The notes below the pieces were generated by a model that was not told where the DNA came from, made no database searches, and worked only from the letters and a program-made list of their open reading frames with translations. A stretch of DNA of 64,000 nucleotides from Adenanthera pavonina (Eukaryota > Streptophyta > Magnoliopsida > Fabales > Fabaceae): the NCBI GenBank assembly GCA_026686845.1, contig JAIVEN010000014.1, positions 31,890,001-31,954,000 on the forward strand, given 5' to 3'. Below, piece after piece: positions 50,442 to 59,420 of the stretch (within the stretch, counting starts at the first letter, position 1; the number at the start of each line of letters is the position of its first letter). Both the position numbers and the translations under genes were made by a program.

Positions 50442-50984
50442 CAACAACATTTGAAGTTGTGGGTAACAAATAAAACAAGTGTGTACCGAATTTCTGCTAA
50501 ATCTTTTCTCAAAAGCTTTTACCCTCTCAACTTCTATACTTGTACTGAAACTTTCATATCTACTCTTTTCAAGAGAGTTATTTTATTGTAATCAATCTAC
50601 TCTTCATCTGGAAGATAGATTTACTTGTGAGGGGTATTCACAAGGGAATTGGGAAGCACATAGTGAAAGTGCTTGGAGAGTTTGAGAGAGCTCAGAAACA
50701 GAGCATACTCATGTACTGTGGCCTTAGCAAGAAGCCCATTGAAATTCTTGTTGTATAGTGGATAAATCTCAAGAGGTGTCTTGAGGACTGAATGTAGGTC
50801 AAGTGGAAAGACCGAACCAGGATAAATTACTGAGTTTTCTTCTCCCTATCTTTACTTTTCTGCTTGCTCTGTTTTACGCATTGTTTTCATTATACTGTGA
50901 TATCTTCACTTACTTCACTTTGTGCAGAAAAAATTCAATCTTCCCAATTCACCCCCCTCTTGGGAAGTCAGCCTTGCTAACAAG

Positions 50985-50998
50985 TGGTATCAGAGCCC
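50985..50998 (+). other. Primer binding site of the Sirevirus
   Basis: TGGTATCAGAGCCC begins two bases after the LTR end and is complementary to the 3' end of plant initiator tRNA-Met, the usual copia primer. Confidence 0.95.
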
Positions 50999-51037
50999 GG
51001 ATTCCCATTCAAAGGAACTCACAGTCCGGGAATTAAG

Positions 51038-52807
51038 ATGGCTGGCTTTGGAGAGAGTATACTTCCTGAAGGAAACAACACTAACAGACCACCAGCCTTC
51101 AGTGGAGAGCATTATGGATACTGGAAGATGAGGATGCAGATCTACCTTCAATCAATTGATCTTGACATCTAGTCAGTGATTGAAAAAGGAGATTTCATTC
51201 CAATGGCTCTAACTGAAGATGGAGGACACAAAGAGAAGCTGGAAGCAGAATGGAATGATGAGGACAGAAGGAGAGTCCTACTGAATTTCAAAGCAAAGCA
51301 TTGTTTAGTCAGTGCCCTGAACCAGGACGAATTCTACAGAGTCTCACAATGCACCACTGCAAAAGGAATGTGGGATACTCTGCAGATTGCACATGAAGGA
51401 ACATCTGGAGTCAGGGAGAACAGGCTGAACACGTGCATTGGGGAGTATGAAAGCTTCAGAATGGGTGAAGGGGAAACTGTAAAGGAGCTGGAAAAGAGAT
51501 TCACCCTCATTGTGAATCAACTAAAAAGCCTGGGAAAAGAATACACACAGTCTGAGAAAGTGAGAAAAATACTCAGAGCTCTACCTCTAGAGTGGCAGCC
51601 CAAGGTGACAGCAATAGAAGAAGCCAGAGGAGAATCAATGGCTTCTGTCACAGCTCTCTTCGGCAGCCTTGAGGAGTATGAAGGAAAGATCAAAGCACTC
51701 AAGGAAGCTGGGCTGGACAGAAAGAAGAAAGGCCTTGCCCTCAAAGCTGCTGAAAAGGAAGAAGAATCTGATGAAGGAGATGAGCTGGATGAGGAAACTC
51801 TGGCTATGATGGTCAGAAAATTCGGAAGATTCTACAGCAAGAAGAAGTGCAAGAGATTCTTCAAGAAAGGAGTAACTGGAGAAAACAAGAAAGAGGCAAA
51901 AGAACCTGTGACTTGCTATGAGTGCAAGAAGCAGGGACACATTAAGTGGGATTGTCCCCAATTCATTAAGAAGCAAGAAAAAGAAAAGAAAGCTGCAGAC
52001 AAAGGGAAGAAGAAGAAAGCCTATATCTCATCCATCTGGGGCAACAGCTCAGATGAGGAAGAAGAAGATGAGGATGAGATTGCCAACATTTGTTTAATGG
52101 CACTTGCCTCAGAAGAAGTCTTACCCTCATGCAGCAGTGATCAGGAAGAAGAGGTATATGAATCTGAACCTTCCTATTCTGAATTACAAGATGCATTTCA
52201 TGAGCTTCATGATGAATTCATTAAAGTTGCTAAAGAACTGAAATTGGCAAAGAAAAAGATAAATAAGCTGGAATCCCAAAGCATAGTTTCTGAAATTACC
52301 TCCTTGCCTACTACTGAATCTGTTTATTGCACTTCATGCATTGAACTCAAGCAAACTAATGATTATTTAGTTAAAAGTATGTCTAGGCTCACTAGAGGCA
52401 AAGATATGTTGTTTGCATTAATGGGGAGCCAAAGAATATCACAAGGAAGAGCTGGTCTTGGCTATGATCCATGTGCTGTCAAGGAAAAAATTAGGAAGAA
52501 AAATCAGAATGCTTATATGAGACATTTTGTGCATGCTGAGAACATTAAAACGAAAACTAATGCATTACATCACATTGAAACATATGATCAACCAAGGCAT
52601 GCTAGACAAAAGTATTATCTGCACTGTTTTCTTCCTGCATCTCAATCTAGCAGTCCTTTCACCACCTGTCATTTTTGTAACAAAAAGGGACATATTTCCA
52701 GTTCTTGTGTTTTGAAGAAAAATGGACTTGGCAGGAAAGCTGAATGTGTTCCCAAAGTTGCATCTGCATCTAGGAAAAGATATACTGACCAAAAAGGACC
52801 CAAGTAA
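51038..52807 (+). CDS. gag: Sirevirus Gag (one in-frame TAG)
   Basis: Gag builds the cytoplasmic virus-like particle that packages element RNA. The ATG at 51038 sits in a strong context (AAGATGG) and starts MAGFGESILPEG. A TAG at 51170-51172 (codon 45) interrupts the frame at a site where copia Gags usually have Trp. Beyond it the frame is open for about 543 codons. Domains: copia gag (UBN2-type) over roughly residues 60-210 (full-length numbering), a CCHC knuckle CYECKKQGHIKWDC at about 293-306, a Glu/Asp-rich and Lys-rich stretch with likely coiled coil (380-410), and a second CCHC knuckle CHFCNKKGHISSSC at about 544-557. Two widely spaced knuckles in one Gag are uncommon. The frame ends TAA at 52805; without it, it would run to 52834. 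Pol follows in the -1 frame. Confidence 0.9.
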
Positions 52808-52821
52808 ATTTGGGTACCTAA

Positions 52822-55800
52822 AAGGAAAATGTAAACATTGTTTTGCAGGTCTGTCTCAAAGCTAAGAAAAGCAACAAATGGTATATGGACAGTGCCTGCT
52901 CAAGTCACATGACTGGTGATAAGGAGAAGTTCATCACCTTGAGAGACAAGAAAGGAGGAAAGGTGACCTTTGGAGGTGACCAATATGGCAAAATCGTTGG
53001 TATTGGAATTGTGGGCAAAAATCCAGAAACATCCATTGAAGAGGTGCTGTTTGTGATTGGCCTCAACCACAACCTGCTAAGCGTGAGTCAGACCTGTGAC
53101 AAAGGAAACTGGGTGCTGTTTGACTCAAAGTTTTGCCTGGTCATCAGAAAAAGTGATCACAAAGTAATCCTCAAAGCTCAAAGGGATGGTAACTGCTATA
53201 CTATTGATCTTGATGAACTTCCTCCCTTAGATTCTGTATGCTTAATCAGTCAGAGGAGTGATAGTTGGCTATGGCATAGAAGATTAGCTCATGTGAACAT
53301 GAATCAACTATCTAAACTAATTAAAAATGAGCTAGTAACTGGTCTACCAAAAATATCTTTTGAAAAGGATAAAGAATGTGATGCATGCCTAAGAGGAAAA
53401 CAAACTAAATCATCATTTAAATCCAAAAATGTAGTCACCACAACTAGACCACTTGAACTGCTGCATATGGATTTGATTGGACCTTCTAGGGTAAAAAGTC
53501 TTGGTGGTAATATGTATGTGCTTGTAATTGTTGATGACTATTCTAGATTTACTTGGACATTATTTCTTTCTTCTAAAAGTGATACCTTTGATGCATTTGT
53601 AACCTTAGCTAAGAAAGTGCAGAATGAGAGAGGTATTTCTATTGTGTCTATCAGGTCAGACCATGGAGGAGAATTTGAAAATGCATACTTCCTGGAGTTC
53701 TGCAATGAGCATGGGATTGACCACAACTTCTCAGCACCAAGAACTCCTCAACAAAATGGAGTGGTAGAAAGGAAGAACAGAACCATTGGAGAGATGGCTA
53801 GAGCTATGCTGAATGAGAAGGAACTCTCTCAAGTGTTCTGGGCTGATGCAGTGAATACAGCAAGCTACATCAGACCAATCCTTGGGAAGACTCCATATGA
53901 GCTGTACAAGGGAAGAAAGCCAAATCTGTCACACCTCCATGTGTTTGGGTGCAAATGCTTCATTCACAACAATGGTAAAGAAAATCTAGGTAAATTTGAT
54001 GCCAAATCCGATGAAGGTATATTTCTGGGCTATTCTAGTAGGAGTAAGGCTTATAGGGTCTATAATAAAAGATCAAATATAGTAGAAGAATCAGTGCATG
54101 TGGTCTTCATTGAAAATGAAACTGTTTCAAAACATGTTACCAATAAGGATGATCTTACTTTCAATTTTGAAAAACTGGAAATTTCTGACAGAAGTAAAAC
54201 TAAACCTCCAAAGATATCTGAATCTATTGACACAGAGGAAGATATCCAGGAGCAAGAGTTTGATGAAGAAAATAATGAAGAAACAACTCAAGAACTCCCT
54301 AGAGCTTGGAGATATCAAAGGAATCACCCTATTGATCAAGTAATAGGGACTGTTCAAGAGAAAGTCAAAACCAGAAAACAGTTAAGGGATCAAATGCTCA
54401 ACTGTGCCTTTATTTCTGAAATTGAACCCAAATGTGCTGAAGAAGCCTTAACTGATGAATACTGGATTATGGCTATGCAAGATGAATTAAATCAATTTGA
54501 AAGAAATCAAGTTTGGGATTTAGTACCTAGACCCAAAAATCATCCTGTTATTGGTACCAAATGGGTTTTCAGAAATAAACTTGATGAATCTGGAACAATA
54601 ATCAGAAATAAAGCTAGATTGGTTGCTAAAAGGTATAATCAGGAAGAAGGTATTGATTTTGAAGAAACCTTTGCACCAGTAGCTAGGCTAGAAGCTATAA
54701 GAATACTGCTGGCATATGCATGCATGAAAAATATTTTATTATTTCAAATGGATGTAAAAAGTGCCTTTCTGAATGGATATATCATGGAAGAAGTATATGT
54801 AGATCAACCTCCAGGTTTTGAGGATCCTACAAAACTAAACCATGTTTATAAACTGAAGAAAGCTCTCTATGGTTTAAAACAGGCCCCTAGAGCATGGTAT
54901 GAGAGACTGAGCAATTTTCTAACTGATAAGGGGTTTAACAGAGGCAAAGTTGACACAACCTTATTTACTAAGAAAGAAAATAAAGATTTGCTAATTGTTC
55001 AAATCTATGTTGATGATATTATTTTTGGTGCTACTAATGAAACTCTTTGCAAGAAATTCTCTGAGTTAATGCAGGGAGAATTCGAGATGTCTATGATGGG
55101 TGAACTCAACTTCTTCCTTGGACTGCAAATAAGACAGCAAAATGATGGTATCTTTCTCAGTCAATCCAAGTATCTAAAGGAACTGCTAAAGAAGTTTGGT
55201 TTGGAGAATGCCAAACCAATGGGAACACCTATGGCCACTGCAACCAAACTGGACATGGATGAAAACGGGAAGATATTTGACATTACTCAGTACAGAAGAA
55301 TGATTGGATCCCTGCTATACGTAACTGCCAGCAGAGCTGACATTATGTTCAGTGTTTGCATGTGTGCAAGGTTCCAATCATGCCCCAAAGAATCCCATGC
55401 AACAGCTGTGAAAAGAATTTTTAGATATCTTATTGGAACATCACAAATGGGTCTTTGGTATCCAAAAGGCAATGGAGAAGATCTCAAAGGATACACTGAT
55501 GCTGATTTTGCAGGATCTAAAACTGACAGAAAAAGCACAAGTGGAACTTGTCAGTTTCTTGGAGGATCCCTGGTCTCAAGGTTCAGCAAAAAGCAAAACA
55601 GTGTAGCCTTATCCACTGCAGAAGCTGAGTATGTTGCAGCTGGAAGCTGTTGTGCCCAAGTCATCTGGATGAAACAGCAGCTTGAAGATCTTAAGGTTAA
55701 AATGAAAGAGATACCAATCATGTGTGACAACCAAAGTGCTATAATCACCAAGAATCCTGTCATGCATTCAAGGACGAAACATATTGAAGTAAGGCACCAC

Positions 55801-55953
55801 TTCATAAGAGATCACGTTCTGAAAGGAGAAGTTAGACTGGAATACATCCCAACAGAGGATCAAGTTGCTGATATACTCACAAAACCTCTATCAGAAGACA
55901 GACACTGCAAAATAAGGAGAGAATTGGGAATGGTAAATCCCATTGAATTGTAA
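52822..55953 (+). CDS. pol: Sirevirus Pol: protease, integrase, reverse transcriptase, RNase H
   Basis: The frame is open from 52822 with no ATG near its start, so it is presumably made by recoding from Gag. With numbering from 52843 (1036 codons): aspartic protease DSACSSHMTG at 16-25; integrase zinc finger H145, H150, C179, C182; integrase catalytic D210, D273 and E309 (D,D-35-E spacing exact); reverse transcriptase from about 555, with QMDVKSAFLNG and YVDD at 722-725; RNase H with D886/D888, E927 and D962. All key residues are present and there is no stop or frameshift. It would cut the polyprotein, copy the RNA to DNA and integrate it. The end DILTKPL, then IRRELGMV is typical for copia. 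A plausibly functional enzyme set. Confidence 0.95.
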   Translation, partial: KENVNIVLQVCLKAKKSNKWYMDSACSSHMTGDKEKFITLRDKKGGKVTFGGDQYGKIVGIGIVGKNPETSIEEVLFVIGLNHNLLSVSQTCDKGNWVLFDSKFCLVIRKSDHKVILKAQRDGNCYTIDLDELPPLDSVCLISQRSDSWLWHRRLAHVNMNQLSKLIKNELVTGLPKISFEKDKECDACLRGKQTKSSFKSKNVVTTTRPLELLHMDLIGPSRVKSLGGNMYVLVIVDDYSRFTWTLFLSSKSDTFDAFVTLAKKVQNERGISIVSIRSDHGGEFENAYFLEFCNEHGIDHNFSAPRTPQQNGVVERKNRTIGEMARAMLNEKELSQVFWADAVNTASYIRPILGKTPYELYKGRKPNLSHLHVFGCKCFIHNNGKENLGKFDAKSDEGIFLGYSSRSKAYRVYNKRSNIVEESVHVVFIENETVSKHVTNKDDLTFNFEKLEISDRSKTKPPKISESIDTEEDIQEQEFDEENNEETTQELPRAWRYQRNHPIDQVIGTVQEKVKTRKQLRDQMLNCAFISEIEPKCAEEALTDEYWIMAMQDELNQFERNQVWDLVPRPKNHPVIGTKWVFRNKLDESGTIIRNKARLVAKRYNQEEGIDFEETFAPVARLEAIRILLAYACMKNILLFQMDVKSAFLNGYIMEEVYVDQPPGFEDPTKLNHVYKLKKALYGLKQAPRAWYERLSNFLTDKGFNRGKVDTTLFTKKENKDLLIVQIYVDDIIFGATNETLCKKFSELMQGEFEMSMMGELNFFLGLQIRQQNDGIFLSQSKYLKELLKKFGLENAKPMGTPMATATKLDMDENGKIFDITQYRRMIGSLLYVTASRADIMFSVCMCARFQSCPKESHATAVKRIFRYLIGTSQMGLWYPKGNGEDLKGYTDADFAGSKTDRKSTSGTCQFLGGSLVSRFSKKQNSVALSTAEAEYVAAGSCCAQVIWMKQQLEDLKVKMKEIPIMCDNQSAIITKNPVMHSRTKHIEVRHHFIRDHVLKGEVRLEYIPTEDQVADILTKPLSEDRHCKIRRELGMVNPIEL

Positions 55954-56951
55954 GTTATTTCTGTGCAATTCTGTCTTTAAAGTTTTTAATATTAGAATAA
56001 ATTCTAACTTGAGCATCGGAGTTTGTCTTAGTATAGTTGCAGGTGCTCCTTGTGAAAATCAATGGCTAAAAGTTTGAAAGATTGGAGCACTCCAGATTGG
56101 AGCAACCAGAAAATGAAGTGAATAATAACTATCCTAAGTTCTGGATCCATTCTGTAAGTCTTTAAAGTTGAAATTTGTATGTTGTTTGAATAATAGAAGA
56201 ATTTCATTGATAATCTGTGTCTTTGAACTGGTCAACATGGTCAACATTCGAATTTTGGTTGACCAACAGACGAACTTTGGCCTGTTATGCCTTGGAACAG
56301 TTCTCGGTTATGCCTCAAAATTCGTCTATTGAAGCTTGAAAGTTCGAATTTCCAAAATCAAAAATTTCAAAGTAATGATTGTCCATCACTGTTATACGAA
56401 TTATTACTTCTTAACATACGAATGTTGGACAATCTTTGCAAAAATTGAAAAATTCGAATTGTCAAGTTCAAAATTCGTCTGTTGAAACATGTTCTTGATG
56501 AATGAATGCTTGAAAGATAAAGATCTGCATGCTTAATTCGTCTGTTGATTGATGGTTTGTGTAATGCTGTCTTTTTCTTTCCAACATTCGAATTTTGTTA
56601 AAACAAAATTCGTCTGATATGCTTGTATTGCTTGTTTCAAGCCACTGTCAGATGAACTTTCAAGATGAAAATTCGTCTGTCAGTAAGCTGTGCTGAACGG
56701 TTTAACTTGTAACTGCCCGAAGTTCGAATTTTGACCCCTCAAAATTCGTCTGTCAGACAGTTACGCACGTTAAATGCGACGGTTTTCCACAGAACAGACG
56801 CAACCCTATTTGTAACCTCCCTGAGTCTGTTCTGATTCTCTCTTCAATCCCCTTAACTCCTGTCCAAAAACCGTCATTCTTCACCGTTTGAACTTCCATT
56901 CGCATCCTATAAACCTATTCTCAGCCACATTCTGCTTCATTCAACCGAGAA
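55954..56951 (+). promoter_or_regulatory. Spacer between pol and ORF3 with inverted modules and a TATA-like box
   Basis: About 1 kb without coding capacity. TTCGAA occurs at 56247, 56343, 56453, 56587 and 56723. Three copies form modules ending in TTCGTCTG: 56453-56481, 56587-56616 and 56723-56752, the last two exactly 30 bases long like the LTR modules but in opposite orientation. Both contain the perfect 9-bp inverted repeat CGAATTTTG / CAAAATTCG with a six-base loop. TATAAA at 56908-56913 lies 39 bases before the ORF3 ATG. This looks like a dedicated promoter for ORF3; that reading is inference. Confidence 0.6.
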
Positions 56952-59132
56952 ATGGCAAGAGTTAAAATTCCTGGAACAGGAAAAGCTGTGGCTCGTCCTA
57001 AAAGGAATGTTAAATCTCAATACGCTACCAAAGAAGGAGAAAAATCAAAGAGAAAAGCCGAACCCAGCAAAGCTACTCCCTCTAAATGCCAGAAATCTTC
57101 ATCCAAAGCAGAATCTCAGAAAACTGGACCCTCTTCTTCAAAAAGTGCAGAACCGTCTATTCCTGCTGCTGCCTCTTCTGCTTCTTCCAGTACTGAATCT
57201 GGAGAGTTTGAATTGACTACACTGCCACTGTGGAGCACTCCTGAGATTCAAGAAGAGTACACTACCAAGTTTTCCACCAAAAAGGTAATCAAGCCTCATT
57301 GTGTAAATATGGAACAATTTCTGATATCCAACAATTTTGATGCTGCTGTATGGTTGTTAAGATATAAAAATCTGTTGGAAATTGCTGAAAAATATGATGA
57401 TGAGGTAGTGAAGACTTGGTATGCCTCTCTTCAATATAACAGCAAGAAAAAGAAATGGGAGGTCACTTTGAGATCAAGGACCATCTGGCTTGCTGATGAA
57501 ACAATCAATGAAGTGCTGGAAATCCCAGGTCAAGATGGGCTAAAAATTGACATAACAGCCTCTGGGTATATGGATGAGGCAAGCACAGCTGATGAAGAAG
57601 GTGGACCCTTTCTGAACTACAAAGAAAGCACCATCTTGGACACCTTATTCAGGAGAAGGGAGAACAGGCCAACAATAAATCTGTTGAAGCCTACAGACCT
57701 AAGTGCACAAGTCAGAATCCTGCACTACATAGTGTCAAGGATCATTTTCAACAAGGGTGGTAGCTTCAATCTGATAACAAGGGCAGAGGCTCATGTGATG
57801 ACTGCTATCATTCGGGGGAAGCTGATTAACATGGGTCATATCATCCTCCAAAGAATGATAAAGGCAAGAGATCAAAGGAAGGATTCCACACTCCCCTATG
57901 CCGCAATTATTTCAAGAATCCTGCAGCATGCTAGGATTCAGCACATTGAGAAGGGGAAAGGGAAACTCACTGAGTCTTTCAAAGAGGAGGAACTGCAAAG
58001 GATGGGCATTGAGAGAGATGAAGGACGATGGGTTGGAAAGGGAGCAGGGAAAACTGAAGACTTGTTCTTTGTTACTAATGCATCCCTCCAACAAGAAGGC
58101 ACTTCTGAGGCCCCTGACAGATCCTTACCTCAGCCTTCCCAGACAATTTCATCTCCCTCCAGGCCTACACACCCTCCTTCCACTCCCTCCTCACGAGCCA
58201 AGCCAACAAAGATCACTGAGTTGTTTGACAGTCTGTCAACACTCATTCTCAGCATCAGAGATGAGCAAAATGCCAAATTTGCTCATCTACAAGATCAGAT
58301 CCATCAGTTGGCTGTGAATATGAAGGTGGTGGCTGATGCTTATGAAGAGATAAGAAATGCAATTCCTACCACTTCAGCTCCACCTCAGCCTGGTGTCCCT
58401 GAGCCTACTCTGTCTCCATCCCCTGTGCCTCCAAGTCCCTTTGAGATTGCCTCCTCTGACCATAATTCGGATATTGATGGTGCTGATGCTATGAGAACAC
58501 CAAGTCCTGGTCCACCCTTGGACTATGGACTAGAAGGAGAAGGTCTTCAAGAATCAAGCCCTCTTAAGCCTATGCAAGAAGATGCTCCGGATTCAATTCT
58601 GTCTATTCAAGAATCAGAGCAAGTTGAAAGACTGGTTGCAGCCATTTCAACCTCTTCTGTGCCGGAAGGAGCAAACAATGAGGAAAGGAGCATTGTACCT
58701 GTTATTGATTATCTTGCCGTTGCTCACAATGCTCTGCTAATAGCTCAGAGGAGAAGGCTAGAAGAAATGTTTCCTCCTGCTAGACCAGCTTCTTCTTCTC
58801 TTGCTGTGTATGGGCTTTCAGAGGAACAGAGAGCTCAACTAGCTCTTTCTAGGCAGGAAATGCAAGTGCTGCTTGAGGTCTCTGATGATGATGCTGAAGA
58901 ACCTGCTGAGCCCCCTGCACTAGTTCAGCCAGAAATTCCTTTTGCTCCTGTCCCCCTTCGTGCTGTTCCTATCACTCAGATACCTCCTCCAATGGACTTT
59001 GTTGGGCTTCCTGATGATGCCAAAAAGGGGGAGAAGATAAAGCAAACTGGGACTAAGCAAGCTGGAAAATCTGCTGAGTCATCTGGAAAAGGAAAGACTT
59101 ACAGCAAGAAGTCTAAGCCAAAGAAGAAGTGA
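56952..59132 (+). CDS. Third ORF of the Sirevirus, 726 codons, function unknown
   Basis: ATG at 56952 (GAGAAATGG) to TGA at 59130. Residues 1-60 are Lys/Arg/Ser-rich with likely nuclear localisation signals (RPKRNVK, KSKRK); 61-90 are Ser/Ala-rich. Residues about 95-350 form a folded domain (LWSTPEIQEEY, WYASLQ, RSRTIWL, IIRGKLINMGHII) that resembles, from memory, the family of putative plant transposon proteins found in third ORFs of plant LTR elements. Residues 420-470 look coiled-coil (LSTLILSIRDEQNAKF). The rest is Pro-rich and acidic, ending in a Lys-rich tail. There is no signal peptide, furin-like site or membrane span, so an envelope role is not supported. It sits where SIRE1 has its envelope-like gene, but 1 kb away from pol. 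The uninterrupted 726 codons argue for recent selection. Confidence 0.85.
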   Translation: MARVKIPGTGKAVARPKRNVKSQYATKEGEKSKRKAEPSKATPSKCQKSSSKAESQKTGPSSSKSAEPSIPAAASSASSSTESGEFELTTLPLWSTPEIQEEYTTKFSTKKVIKPHCVNMEQFLISNNFDAAVWLLRYKNLLEIAEKYDDEVVKTWYASLQYNSKKKKWEVTLRSRTIWLADETINEVLEIPGQDGLKIDITASGYMDEASTADEEGGPFLNYKESTILDTLFRRRENRPTINLLKPTDLSAQVRILHYIVSRIIFNKGGSFNLITRAEAHVMTAIIRGKLINMGHIILQRMIKARDQRKDSTLPYAAIISRILQHARIQHIEKGKGKLTESFKEEELQRMGIERDEGRWVGKGAGKTEDLFFVTNASLQQEGTSEAPDRSLPQPSQTISSPSRPTHPPSTPSSRAKPTKITELFDSLSTLILSIRDEQNAKFAHLQDQIHQLAVNMKVVADAYEEIRNAIPTTSAPPQPGVPEPTLSPSPVPPSPFEIASSDHNSDIDGADAMRTPSPGPPLDYGLEGEGLQESSPLKPMQEDAPDSILSIQESEQVERLVAAISTSSVPEGANNEERSIVPVIDYLAVAHNALLIAQRRRLEEMFPPARPASSSLAVYGLSEEQRAQLALSRQEMQVLLEVSDDDAEEPAEPPALVQPEIPFAPVPLRAVPITQIPPPMDFVGLPDDAKKGEKIKQTGTKQAGKSAESSGKGKTYSKKSKPKKK

Positions 59133-59420
59133 TATTTTTTAGATCTTAGGCTGAATCTTCTTATTGTATCTTGTTTTAATTGGTTGATTGTAATTGGTTG
59201 TTTGTTTTTTTTTTAAGAACTACTCTTTAATTGGAATTTGTATTACAACAGTTTGGTGATACATAGTATGTTCATGGTTGCAATGTGTTGGGCTTTGAAT
59301 CTCTTCACTTAATCTGTTGCTTTGATATCTTATGCATATGTTGAGGGGGAGCTTATGAAAGCAAACCCAAGTACTAATCCAGTTTGTGAGTTGTTTTGTC
59401 ATCATCAAAAAGGGGGAGAA
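59133..59420 (+). other. 3' untranslated stretch with two polypurine tracts
   Basis: Non-coding. Gaggggga at 59343-59350 and aaaaagggggagaa at 59407-59420. The second abuts the 3' LTR and should prime plus-strand synthesis; the first is the extra tract typical of Sireviruses. The stretch aligns with 1-123. Confidence 0.85.

Larger units (their letters stand above)
49219..50982 (+). repeat. Sirevirus 5' LTR (1764 bp)
   Basis: It runs from TGTTGAATCAAG to GCTAACA. The U3 holds a roughly 200-bp tandem duplication (cagacgaa at 49565 and 49629 recurs at 49765 and 49829, and once more near 49963) that contains an inverted-repeat array described separately. A TATA box is at 50434-50441; the transcript should start some 30 bases later. 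Minus-strand ORFs at 49730-49921 and 49939-50142 recur in the 3' LTR only because the LTRs are identical. Confidence 0.95.

Noticed and set aside
51517..52792. Minus-strand ORFs inside gag
   Set aside because: Mirror frames of a Lys/Glu-rich coding region on the plus strand.
52831..52848. An intron between gag and pol (GTAAAC..TTTTGCAG)
   Set aside because: At 18 bases it is far too short for a plant intron; only use of the acceptor with a distant donor would be possible.
57007..58317. Alternative plus-frame ORFs inside ORF3 (69 and 139 codons)
   Set aside because: They overlap the 726-codon frame and have no start context or domain.
56952..59132. ORF3 as an envelope gene
   Set aside because: Position fits SIRE1, but there is no signal peptide, membrane span or cleavage site; ends are basic and Lys-rich.
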